DNA of 64,000 nucleotides from CALGYY01 sp964585485. Its GTDB lineage: Bacteria; Bacteroidota; Bacteroidia; Bacteroidales; CAIWKO01. How positions within the stretch are numbered: position 1 is the stretch's first letter; the number at the start of each line of letters is the position of its first letter. The translations under genes and the position numbers were made by a program. The notes below the pieces were generated by a model. It saw only the letters and a list, made by a program, of their open reading frames with translations, searched no databases and was not told the origin of the DNA. The stretch covers positions 7,946 through 71,945 of the forward strand of contig CAZPDS010000004.1 of NCBI GenBank assembly GCA_964585485.1, given 5' to 3'. Positions 8,546-16,443 of the stretch are shown piece by piece.

Positions 8546-9373
8546 GTGAAAAACCTGATCATCCGCACAGTTACTGGCGCTCTTTTCGTTGCCCTGATTA
8601 TTGGTTCCGCACTCTGGAATCCGTTGTCCTTCGCGGGCTTGTTCCTGGTTTTTACCCTGATTTCTGTGTTTGAGTTTTACCGCATGTTCCGTTCTTCGGA
8701 ATACCGACCCCAGCTTATAGCAGGGATGATTCTGTGTACTCTTCTATATCTGGCTGCTATATCGCTTGCCCTGAACCTCATCCCCCTCCCTATTGCCCTG
8801 CTTGTATTTCCCCTGATCTTCCTGCCCTTCATCATCGAATTATACCGCAAGCAAGCCCAAGCTTTCATCAACGTCGCGCTCACATTGCTGCCACTCATCT
8901 ACATCGCAGCGCCGATGGCGAGTCTCTCCTTCTTCTTCCGCGACCCGCAGCAGAGTGAACTCTCAACCCCTTACCTGTTGCTAGGATTTTTCATTCTGAT
9001 CTGGACCGGCGACACCATGGCCTACCTGGGCGGGTGGGCCTTCGGCAAACATCGCTTGTTTGAACGCATTTCGCCAAAAAAATCCTGGGAAGGCAGCATC
9101 ATTGGCGGCCTTTTCGCACTCGCCATGGCCTGGTTTCTTTCCCTCTTTTTTACCGAACTCTCCAGCCTGCAATGGATGGGGATGGCGGCGATAATCATTG
9201 TTGCCGGCACCCTCGGCGATCTGGCGGAATCCCTGCTGAAACGAAGTGTCGGCGTAAAAGATTCCGGCCACATGCTACCCGGCCACGGTGGATTCATGGA
9301 TCGCTTCGACAGTGTATTTCTCAGCGCTCCTTTCGTTTTTATTTACCTTAACTTTATCTCCTCATGCCACTGA
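8546..9373 (+). CDS. cdsA: Phosphatidate cytidylyltransferase
   Basis: About 275 residues from a GTG at 8546. The frame is open further upstream, but that part overlaps the LUD gene and is not membrane-like. It has about seven hydrophobic helices and the CDP-alcohol signature region WEGSIIGG ... GTLGDLAESLLKRSVGVKDSG ... LPGHGGFMDRFDS. It makes CDP-diacylglycerol from phosphatidate and CTP at the inner membrane. It overlaps psd by 10 bp, which links two consecutive steps toward phosphatidylethanolamine. Confidence 0.95.
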   Translation: MKNLIIRTVTGALFVALIIGSALWNPLSFAGLFLVFTLISVFEFYRMFRSSEYRPQLIAGMILCTLLYLAAISLALNLIPLPIALLVFPLIFLPFIIELYRKQAQAFINVALTLLPLIYIAAPMASLSFFFRDPQQSELSTPYLLLGFFILIWTGDTMAYLGGWAFGKHRLFERISPKKSWEGSIIGGLFALAMAWFLSLFFTELSSLQWMGMAAIIIVAGTLGDLAESLLKRSVGVKDSGHMLPGHGGFMDRFDSVFLSAPFVFIYLNFISSCH

Positions 9374-10029
9374 AATTTCATCGCGAAGGAATCCGGATAA
9401 TTCTCATCACCTTGTCACTACTGGCCTTGGCAAACCTCATTGTCATCTTCTTCATGCCCATGAACCTGTGGCTGCACATCCCCTTCTGGATTTTTTGTTT
9501 AGTGATACTGGTTCTCATCCTCCGCTTTTTCCGCAAGCCCGGCCGCGGGATCAATCCCGGGGAAAACGAAGTACTGAGCGCCGCCGATGGGGTGGTCGTA
9601 GCCATTGAAGAAGTGGAAGAACCCGAATACTTTCACGACCGGCGCATTCAGGTTTCTGTTTTTATGTCCATCCACAACGTACACATTAACTGGTATCCTG
9701 TCTCGGGCAAGGTAGCCTACTATAAATACCATCCCGGATCCTATCTCATCGCCCACCACCCGAAATCCTCCACCGAGAATGAGCGCACCTCGGTTGTTGT
9801 GGAAGACCTCAAAGGCCGGAAAATACTGCTCCGTCAGATTGCCGGCATGGTGGCCCGCCGTATTGTATGCTACGCGGAAGAAGGAAAAGCCATCACCCAG
9901 GGTGATGAGGTTGGTTTTATTAAGTTTGGAAGCCGGGTGGATTTGTTCTTGCCGCGGGATGCAGAATTAATGGTAAACCTTGGCGACAAAGTGCGCGGCC
10001 GGATCTCGACCATTGCAAAGCTTCACTAG
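9364..10029 (+). CDS. psd: Phosphatidylserine decarboxylase (short type)
   Basis: 221 residues, the short Psd form. Two N-terminal hydrophobic segments precede the catalytic domain with LSAADGVVVAI and the HNVHINWYPVSG histidine region. The C-terminal FGSRVDLFLP holds the Gly-Ser pair where the proenzyme self-cleaves to form the pyruvoyl cofactor. It converts phosphatidylserine to phosphatidylethanolamine at the membrane. It overlaps cdsA; no phosphatidylserine synthase gene is in the window. Confidence 0.95.
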   Translation: MPLKFHREGIRIILITLSLLALANLIVIFFMPMNLWLHIPFWIFCLVILVLILRFFRKPGRGINPGENEVLSAADGVVVAIEEVEEPEYFHDRRIQVSVFMSIHNVHINWYPVSGKVAYYKYHPGSYLIAHHPKSSTENERTSVVVEDLKGRKILLRQIAGMVARRIVCYAEEGKAITQGDEVGFIKFGSRVDLFLPRDAELMVNLGDKVRGRISTIAKLH

Positions 10030-10031
10030 GC

Positions 10032-10742
10032 TTACAGGTACTCCGGAATCTGCGACAGATGCCTGATTTCGAAGGTAAACTCCTCACCATTGCACGGCAC
10101 ATCACGGTTAACAAACATTTGGTCCATCCCGCAATTGCGCGCACCCCGCAGGTCCACATCCGGATCATCGCCCACCATCAGGCAATCGACCGAACCCGCT
10201 TTGATTTTCTGAAGTGCATACTTGAAAATATAAGGCGAAGGCTTCATGGCACCCGCTTCTTCCGAGGTAATGATGTGCGTGAAATAATCACGTAATCCCG
10301 AACGATCGAGTTTTTTGTACTGAACATCCGAAAAGCCATTGGTCAAAACATGCAGTGCATAATGTGGGCGGAGGTAAGAAAGGGCTTCATGCGTGTACGG
10401 AAACAGTTTGGTCATTTCTGAAGTACGCTTAACATACTCCTCCGCGATTTCTGAAGCCAGCTGCACATCATCCACACCAAAAGCCCGCAGGGTGTACAAA
10501 AACCGATTCAGCGACAGGGATTCCCGGCTTGTTTTTCCTTTACGGTAATCATCCCATAAACCATCGTTGATTTGGTGGTAGGTTTTCAAAAACACATCCA
10601 GCCCGGGCACACCCCTGGATTGCAGCGATCGGCCATCAAAGATCAGGTGCAAGGCTTCCGCTGAATTGGCATCAAAATCCCACAAGGTGCGATCCAGATC
10701 AAAAATAATGTGTTTATACTTCTTTTGCTTCATCCTTTTCAA
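10032..10742 (-). CDS. HAD-superfamily pyrimidine nucleotidase, YjjG type
   Basis: 236 residues. HAD motif I is FDLDRTLWDFD, motif III lies around EEAGAMKPSPYIF, and motif IV is GDDPDVDLRGARNCGMD. The all-helical cap and overall pattern match YjjG/YfnB non-canonical pyrimidine nucleotidases, which remove damaged nucleotides. It is the last gene of the hpt-adk-obg-PAP2 run and overlaps the previous gene by 4 bp. Confidence 0.88.
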   Translation of the reverse strand: MKRMKQKKYKHIIFDLDRTLWDFDANSAEALHLIFDGRSLQSRGVPGLDVFLKTYHQINDGLWDDYRKGKTSRESLSLNRFLYTLRAFGVDDVQLASEIAEEYVKRTSEMTKLFPYTHEALSYLRPHYALHVLTNGFSDVQYKKLDRSGLRDYFTHIITSEEAGAMKPSPYIFKYALQKIKAGSVDCLMVGDDPDVDLRGARNCGMDQMFVNRDVPCNGEEFTFEIRHLSQIPEYL

Positions 10743-11203
10743 TAGCCCGACTGACGACCGGTAATACGACCCACCGGCACTCTATACACACAGACTTCAT
10801 TAACAGAAGGTGCACCAAACGTGAATTCACGTCCCACGTACTTTTTCATTATGAGATTCAACACCCGTTGTTTCTCTTCAAAATCATCAATAAATTCAAC
10901 ACTTCCATGCACCAACACGCTTCGGTACTTCATCCCATAGGAACAAGCCACCTCTTCGTGGGAATGCCGCAACTGATGATCCGTGCTGAAGGCGATACAC
11001 ACACCCGGATGGGCGCGCAAGATATCCATTTTGGTTCCTTCCTGCGCCGAATGCAGGTATACCACATTGTCGGCAAAAGCAAAGTTGAATGGCAATACAT
11101 AGGGCTGAGCGTTGGAATCGGCCATACCTACATAGCAAACCTCACAGCGCTGAATAATGCGCTCCAGTTCATCGTGATCGAAAATGGGATTGGTTCGTGG
11201 CAT
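10739..11203 (-). CDS. Pyridoxamine 5'-phosphate oxidase-like (NimA-type) flavin-binding protein
   Basis: 154 residues with a split-barrel FMN-binding fold: ERIIQRCEVCYVGM at the N-terminus, PYVLPFNFAF, VYLHSAQEGTKMDILR, then YRSVLVHGSVEFI. This pattern matches the NimA/5-nitroimidazole-resistance and general flavin-reductase-like group of the PNPOx family. Actual substrate unknown. It overlaps the downstream HAD gene by 4 bp and lies 3 bp after the PAP2 gene. Confidence 0.85.
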   Translation of the reverse strand: MPRTNPIFDHDELERIIQRCEVCYVGMADSNAQPYVLPFNFAFADNVVYLHSAQEGTKMDILRAHPGVCIAFSTDHQLRHSHEEVACSYGMKYRSVLVHGSVEFIDDFEEKQRVLNLIMKKYVGREFTFGAPSVNEVCVYRVPVGRITGRQSGY

Positions 11204-11206
11204 AAA

Positions 11207-11815
11207 TTAGGATTTTGATGGGTCGTTATTTGAATTCTTGTCAGATCTGGCTTGCATCACCCTACGATCAAGGTAGCGGAAAGCACTGCCGAGCGAAAGT
11301 CCGATCCCCGCTCCTACCGCAGCACCGCAAAGTACATCGCCCGGGTAATGAACGCCCAGGTATATTCGGCTGTACGCAATCAGCGCCGCACAAAGCATCA
11401 CCGCCACGGTGAAATTCCGGACTTTTTTATGAAAGAGAACGGAAAAAAAACCGGCCAACCCAAAATAATTCGCCGCGTGCGAGGAGATAAAGCCATAGGT
11501 TCCGCCTGCATAATCACGAACCATGTGCACATGGTCACGGATAGCCGGATCGTGGGTTGGACGAAGGCGCTCAAAAACTTCTTTAAACAAACGTACCGAT
11601 ACAACATCCGTAATGGCGATGAGAATCGCTGTCGCCAAAAGAACATATAAGGTCCGGATGTGAAAATGACGAATACACAGATAGAGCAGCAGGAGGTACA
11701 AGGGGAACCAGGTCATCGGGCGCGAAACATACCACATCAGTTCATCAAAGAAAGGGTTATGCAGGCTGTTCAGCCACAAGAATAATTCCTGATCCCAGCG
11801 AATAATTGTTTCCAT
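11207..11815 (-). CDS. PAP2-family membrane phosphatase
   Basis: 202 residues with about five membrane helices. The three catalytic signatures are present: KEVFERLRP (motif 1), SSHAAN (motif 2, with the catalytic His) and SRIYLGVHYPGDV (motif 3, His and Asp). Such enzymes dephosphorylate undecaprenyl pyrophosphate or other lipid phosphates on the periplasmic side; the substrate cannot be told here. It starts 13 bp after obg. Confidence 0.92.
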   Translation of the reverse strand: METIIRWDQELFLWLNSLHNPFFDELMWYVSRPMTWFPLYLLLLYLCIRHFHIRTLYVLLATAILIAITDVVSVRLFKEVFERLRPTHDPAIRDHVHMVRDYAGGTYGFISSHAANYFGLAGFFSVLFHKKVRNFTVAVMLCAALIAYSRIYLGVHYPGDVLCGAAVGAGIGLSLGSAFRYLDRRVMQARSDKNSNNDPSKS

Positions 11816-11828
11816 GCCGAATTCTTTA

Positions 11829-12821
11829 TTATTGCGTCATCAATTTCCACAGCAGATCCTTCAAATCGTTCAATCCCTTTCCACTAACGGAAGAAATGAC
11901 GACCGACGGCAGCGTGCGGGGAAGATCCTTTTTAAGGCTTGTGATCATCTCGTCGTCGAGCATATCCGCTTTTGTAACCGCCAGCAGACGGGGCTTATCC
12001 AATAATTCCGGGTTAAAGTTCTCCAGCTCATTAAGCAAAATATCATACTCTTTCGCGATATCCGGACTATCCACCGGCACCATAAACAGCAACACGGCAT
12101 TTCGCTCAATGTGGCGCAGGAAGCGTAATCCAAGACCCTTGCCCTCACTGGCCCCTTCAATAATGCCCGGAATATCGGCAATCACGAACGAACGATCGTC
12201 ACGGTAGCTCACCACGCCGAGATTTGGCGTCAGCGTGGTAAATGGGTAATCAGCAATTTCGGGTTTGGCCGCGGAAAGTACCGACAGCAGGGTAGATTTT
12301 CCGGCATTGGGGAAACCCACCAAACCGACATCGGCGAGGATTTTGAGTTCGAGGACGCACCAGGCTTCAATTCCTTCTTCGCCCGGCTGCGCGTAGCGCG
12401 GAGTTTGGTTGGTTGCCGATTTAAAATGGTTGTTGCCCTGGCCACCTCGTCCCCCTTTGAGCAAAATCTTTTGTTCACCGTCACTGGTTATTTCACATGC
12501 CAACTCCCCGGTATCCGCAAAACGAGCCATCGTTCCCAGGGGGACTTCGATGACGACATCCTTCCCATCCGCTCCCGTCATCAGTTGCTTACTTCCGGAC
12601 TTACCGTCTTCCGCCATCAGGTGTTTGGTGTAGCGAAGGTGCAACAGGGTCCACAGCTGAGCATTTCCTTTCAGAATAACATGGCCTCCCCGACCGCCAT
12701 CACCGCCGTCGGGGCCGCCTTTGGGTACAAATTTCGCACGGTGCAAATGCGTAGAACCCGCGCCACCGTTCCCGGACCGGCAAAATATCTTAACATAGTC
12801 CACAAAATTCGGACTTCCCAT
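11829..12821 (-). CDS. obg: GTPase Obg/CgtA
   Basis: 330 residues: a glycine-rich N-terminal Obg domain (NGGAGSTHLHRAKFVPKGGP region) followed by a GTPase domain with G1 GFPNAGKSTLL, G3 DIPGIIEGA and G4 TKAD. It lacks the C-terminal OCT domain, as is common in Bacteroidota. It acts in 50S ribosome assembly and stress control. adk lies immediately upstream (30 bp). Confidence 0.97.
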   Translation of the reverse strand: MGSPNFVDYVKIFCRSGNGGAGSTHLHRAKFVPKGGPDGGDGGRGGHVILKGNAQLWTLLHLRYTKHLMAEDGKSGSKQLMTGADGKDVVIEVPLGTMARFADTGELACEITSDGEQKILLKGGRGGQGNNHFKSATNQTPRYAQPGEEGIEAWCVLELKILADVGLVGFPNAGKSTLLSVLSAAKPEIADYPFTTLTPNLGVVSYRDDRSFVIADIPGIIEGASEGKGLGLRFLRHIERNAVLLFMVPVDSPDIAKEYDILLNELENFNPELLDKPRLLAVTKADMLDDEMITSLKKDLPRTLPSVVISSVSGKGLNDLKDLLWKLMTQ

Positions 12822-12851
12822 GATCGTTCCCTTCTTTAAAAATATGTGCGT

Positions 12852-13427
12852 TTACTTTTTGATGCTATCAATCACCTCCGATATCTGGTGAAAGACCTCA
12901 CCAATTTCATGCATGCCATCGACAATGCTGAGCTTCCCCTGCTGTTTATAGTACTCGACCAGCGGATGCGTTTGCTGATAATAAACATCCAGCCGTTTAC
13001 GAATGGTTTCCTCGTTATCGTCGGAGCGTCCTGAAAGACGGGCACGATGCAAAATACGTTGATGCAGTTCTTTTTCATCCACGGCCAATACAATCACTTT
13101 GTTGATCGGAACACCACGTTCTTCCAGCATCGCGTCCAGCGCAGAGGCCTGGGGTAATGTCCGCGGGAATCCGTCAAAGACAAACCCATTGGATCCATCA
13201 CTGGTACGTACCACATCTTCCACCATGCGGAGGATAACATCATCCGGAACCAGCATACCCTGGTCTATCAGTCTTTTTGCTTCATTACCCAGGGGCGTCC
13301 CTGCCGCGATGGCCGCACGCAACATATCGCCGGTTGAAAGATGATGCATCTTGTATTTTTCGATAAGCAGGGCCGACTGTGTGCCCTTGCCCGTACCGGG
13401 CGCTCCGAAGATAACAATATTCATCAT
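12852..13427 (-). CDS. adk: Adenylate kinase (short form)
   Basis: 191 residues from ATG 13427 (MMNIVIFGAPGTGKGT). The frame extends to 13472 but the P-loop normally lies at the very N-terminus. P-loop GAPGTGKGT, NMP-binding STGDMLRAA and FDGFPRT are visible. The LID region is reduced to about GRSDDNEETIRKR with no zinc cysteines, the short bacterial variant. It catalyses 2 ADP = ATP + AMP. Confidence 0.97.
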   Translation of the reverse strand: MMNIVIFGAPGTGKGTQSALLIEKYKMHHLSTGDMLRAAIAAGTPLGNEAKRLIDQGMLVPDDVILRMVEDVVRTSDGSNGFVFDGFPRTLPQASALDAMLEERGVPINKVIVLAVDEKELHQRILHRARLSGRSDDNEETIRKRLDVYYQQTHPLVEYYKQQGKLSIVDGMHEIGEVFHQISEVIDSIKK

Positions 13428-13523
13428 ACCACTAAGATTTTCTGTTAAGCCGGGGTTTATTTGTTTTAGCACATTCCGTTTTATCAGTCGTATTCATGAC
13501 GCATCATGCATTTCATTGATGGA

Positions 13524-14063
13524 TCAGGATTCCACAATCTTGTATATATCCGGAAGATTGCGGCCCAGGCCATCGTAATCCAAGCCATAACCGACAATAA
13601 AATCGTTGGGAATGCTCAGCCCGATATAATCGACCGGAAAGCTTTTTTGAAAGGCCTCAGGCTTAAAAAGAAAAGTCACAATGCGCACTGAGGCCGGTTG
13701 CTTCTCGCTCAGTTGTTCCAGCAAATGCTCCATGGTGATGCCTGAATCAATAATATCTTCAAGGATAACGACATCGCGGTTTTTCAAATCTTCAGAGAGA
13801 CCAATCAGCTGTTTAACCTCGCCCGTGGTGTGGGCGCCTGCGTAGGAAGACAATTTAACGAAAGAAATTTCGCAATTCAGGTTTACCCGCTTCATCAGAT
13901 CAGCGGCAAACATAAAAGAACCGTTCAGGATGACTAAAAACAAGGGAATTTTCCCTTTCAGGTCTTCATTAAGCCGAAGAGCCAGATCGTCCACTGCTTT
14001 TTGAACCGTGGCCGAAGGTATGGATAATGCGAAAGTTTTATCTTTCAGGGTGACGGTACGCAT
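13524..14063 (-). CDS. hpt: Hypoxanthine phosphoribosyltransferase
   Basis: 179 residues with the PRPP-binding motif VVILEDIIDSGITM and the FVKLSSYAG loop. It salvages hypoxanthine or guanine to IMP or GMP. First gene of the minus-strand run hpt-adk-obg-PAP2-PNPOx-HAD, and divergent from purE, so purine salvage and de novo synthesis share the 124-bp intergenic region 14064-14187. A TAGGTTTC near-match to the -7 consensus lies at 14113-14120 on its strand. Confidence 0.96.
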   Translation of the reverse strand: MRTVTLKDKTFALSIPSATVQKAVDDLALRLNEDLKGKIPLFLVILNGSFMFAADLMKRVNLNCEISFVKLSSYAGAHTTGEVKQLIGLSEDLKNRDVVILEDIIDSGITMEHLLEQLSEKQPASVRIVTFLFKPEAFQKSFPVDYIGLSIPNDFIVGYGLDYDGLGRNLPDIYKIVES

Positions 14064-14145
14064 GATCTGCCGGAGTTTTACAGGATTATTTCAGAATATT
14101 CAGCGAATATACGAAACCTAATCGTCCCCAAAGCGATAAAATAAT

Positions 14146-14153
14146 TATTTTTG
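14146..14153 (+). promoter_or_regulatory. Bacteroidota -7 element of purE
   Basis: TATTTTTG, 34 bp before the purE ATG. No -33 TTG at the expected spacing. Confidence 0.5.
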
Positions 14154-14187
14154 GGGCTGAAAACATCAAACCAAAACCTCAACACTT

Positions 14188-14691
14188 ATGACTCCTCTTG
14201 TAAGTATCATCATGGGCAGCACCTCTGATCTTCCAATTATGGAAGATGCTGCAAAATTTCTCGACGACATGGAAATTCCTTTTGAGATGAATGCCCTGTC
14301 GGCCCACCGGACACCGGATGAGGTAATGGATTTTGCGCGGGGGGCCCACGGACGCGGGGTTAAGGTCATTATTGCCGGGGCCGGCATGGCCGCACATCTT
14401 CCGGGCGTGGTAGCCGCCATGACGCCGCTGCCAGTCATCGGTGTTCCCATCAAAGCCAGCCTGAATGGCCTTGATAGTATCTTATCCATGCTGCAAATGC
14501 CTCCGGGAATTCCCGTAGCCACCGTGGCGGTGAACGGGTCCCGCAACGCCGCCATTCTGGCCATGCAAATCCTGGCCACCGGCGATGAGGCGATGCTGAA
14601 GAAAGTTACCACTTTTAAAAAGAACCTTAAAAGTAAAATCGTTAAGGCGAATGAAGAATTGACCTGTGTTAACTATAAGTTCAAAGTATAA
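14188..14691 (+). CDS. purE: 5-(carboxyamino)imidazole ribonucleotide mutase
   Basis: 167 residues. Conserved PurE elements: SIIMGSTSDLP near the N-terminus, SAHRTPDEV with the catalytic histidine, and IIAGAGMAAHLPGVVA. It moves the N5-carboxylate to C4 of AIR in de novo purine synthesis. It stands alone between divergent hpt and a terminator; purK is not in the window. Confidence 0.97.
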   Translation: MTPLVSIIMGSTSDLPIMEDAAKFLDDMEIPFEMNALSAHRTPDEVMDFARGAHGRGVKVIIAGAGMAAHLPGVVAAMTPLPVIGVPIKASLNGLDSILSMLQMPPGIPVATVAVNGSRNAAILAMQILATGDEAMLKKVTTFKKNLKSKIVKANEELTCVNYKFKV

Positions 14692-14737
14692 AGATCCGGC
14701 GCCGGCTTACTATGCATTGCGTTTGGCGTAAACAAAA

Positions 14738-14771
14738 AAAAGAGGCTGCTGAAAGGCAGTCTCTTTGTTTT
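14738..14771. terminator. Bidirectional terminator between purE and the aldehyde dehydrogenase
   Basis: Stem AAAGAGGCTGC (14739-14749) pairs with GCAGTCTCTTT (14756-14766) with one G-T wobble. The A-run to its left gives a strong U-run for the minus-strand gene; the plus-strand U-run is weaker. One of four GAGGCTG stems in the window. Confidence 0.8.
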
Positions 14772-14794
14772 ATAGCCGGTGTTTAAAACACGCC

Positions 14795-16417
14795 TTAGAA
14801 AATATAATCGGTGTTTAAAAAATTGGAACTGCGTCCCCGAATGATGCGGGTCAGGATTTCCTTGTTCAGGGGTTCATTTTTGGCCGCAACCAGCGTCCGT
14901 ATAGAAAAACAGCGCAGGGCATCGCTGACACTCAACGTGCCTTCCGCGGAGTCCTTCTTTCCCGTAAAGGGAAAGGAATCGGGGCCTCGCTGACACTGGC
15001 TGTTGATGTTCAGACGGCAAACCTGATTGGTAAGCGGGTCAATTAAGTGTCCAATCACAACAGGGTCTTTACCGAAAATGCTCGCCTGCTGACCGTAGTC
15101 GGATCCGATAATATAGCGGATAGGTTCGGCAATGTCACGAAAGGGAACCACCGGAATTACCGGCCCAAACTGCTCGGCGGTATATAGTTTCATCTGCGAA
15201 GTAACGGGATAGAGCACCGCCGGAAACATCAGCGATTCGCTGTGTACCCCCCCTGCGTCATTGATCACCCGGGCCCCGTGTGCTTCGGCATCCTGAATGT
15301 ACTCCGTCATATACGTCGTTTTATTTTGCTCCGGCAAGGGCGTAATCTGCACGCCATTTTCCCAGGGCATGCCCACTTTCAGGGCCGAGACGGCGGCCGA
15401 AAACTTCGCGAGAAACGCGGGGGCAATTTCTTCCTGAACAAAGAGGATTTTCAAGGCTGTGCATCGCTGCCCGTTAAAGGAAAGCGAACCCAGCACACAT
15501 TCTTTCACGGCGAGATCAAGATCCGCATCATTAAGAATGATGCCCGGATTCTTCGCACCGAGGCCCAGCACCGAGCGAAGGCGGTTTGGGCGGGGATGCT
15601 GTTTATTCAGAAGATTAGCCACCCGGGCCGATCCGATGAAGGCCAGCACGTCGATACGCCCCGATTCCATAAGGGGCCCCACAACGACCTGACCATCGCC
15701 ATAGATTGTATTAACCACGCCCGGGGGGAAAGATTCCTGAAACGCTTTCAGCAAGGGCTGAAAGAAAAGTGCGCCGTGCTTGGCCGGCTTAAAGATGGCC
15801 GTATTGCCCATGATCAGCGCTGGAATCAAGGTGGTGAACGTTTCGTTCAGCGGATAATTAAAAGGACCCATGCAAAGCACGACCCCCAGGGGCGCCCGCC
15901 GTATCTGACCCATAATGCCCTGCTCAATAACAAAGCGTGATGAAACACGATCAAGATCCTTCAGGGCATTCACGGTTTCGATTATATAATCCACCGTCCG
16001 GTCAAACTCTTTGCAGGAGTCCGCATAGTTTTTACCAATTTCCCACATCAGCAGGTTCACCATCAAGGCTCGCTGCGCCTTCATCCGGACGGTAAATTCA
16101 AGCACGCAGTCAATACGCTGTTCCACCAGCATTGTGGGCCAGGTGCCCGCTCCGAAATCATAGGCCTTACAGGCCGCATCCAGGGCCTCCAGTGCTTCGT
16201 TGGCGCCAAGCAAGGGGTAACTACCGAGCACCACCGGACGAAGTCCGTCGGGTGAGCGCACCGAAACGGGCGACAACACTTCCTGCTGTGCGCCTTGCCA
16301 AAGCCGGATTTCGCCATTGATGAGGTACTCCCGTTGATGAAGTACCTCAACCCTGAATTCCTCAGGGATGTCAGCCTTGACGGGAAAGGCTTGCGTCAAT
16401 GATGCCGGAGTAATCAT
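14795..16417 (-). CDS. GapN-like NADP-dependent aldehyde dehydrogenase
   Basis: 540 residues from ATG 16417. A TTG at 16447 would give 550 and overlap the upstream stop as TTGA, also plausible. The protein matches non-phosphorylating glyceraldehyde-3-phosphate dehydrogenases: GPFNYPLNETFTTLIPAL, KPAKHG and catalytic Cys319 in NGQRCTALK. The usual general-base glutamate motif (ELGGK) reads GLGAKNPG here with no Glu at residues 285-287. If the family call is right it oxidises G3P to 3-phosphoglycerate with NADPH formation; the missing Glu makes activity uncertain. It follows the sugar dehydratase closely and ends at a terminator. Confidence 0.82.
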   Translation of the reverse strand: MITPASLTQAFPVKADIPEEFRVEVLHQREYLINGEIRLWQGAQQEVLSPVSVRSPDGLRPVVLGSYPLLGANEALEALDAACKAYDFGAGTWPTMLVEQRIDCVLEFTVRMKAQRALMVNLLMWEIGKNYADSCKEFDRTVDYIIETVNALKDLDRVSSRFVIEQGIMGQIRRAPLGVVLCMGPFNYPLNETFTTLIPALIMGNTAIFKPAKHGALFFQPLLKAFQESFPPGVVNTIYGDGQVVVGPLMESGRIDVLAFIGSARVANLLNKQHPRPNRLRSVLGLGAKNPGIILNDADLDLAVKECVLGSLSFNGQRCTALKILFVQEEIAPAFLAKFSAAVSALKVGMPWENGVQITPLPEQNKTTYMTEYIQDAEAHGARVINDAGGVHSESLMFPAVLYPVTSQMKLYTAEQFGPVIPVVPFRDIAEPIRYIIGSDYGQQASIFGKDPVVIGHLIDPLTNQVCRLNINSQCQRGPDSFPFTGKKDSAEGTLSVSDALRCFSIRTLVAAKNEPLNKEILTRIIRGRSSNFLNTDYIF

Positions 16418-16443
16418 GGTATTGAGTTTTAGGTATGGATCGT

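Noticed and set aside
11207..11815. PAP2 motif 2 reads SSHA instead of PSGH
   Set aside because: The catalytic His is kept and this variant is frequent in Bacteroidota homologues, so I do not treat it as a defect.
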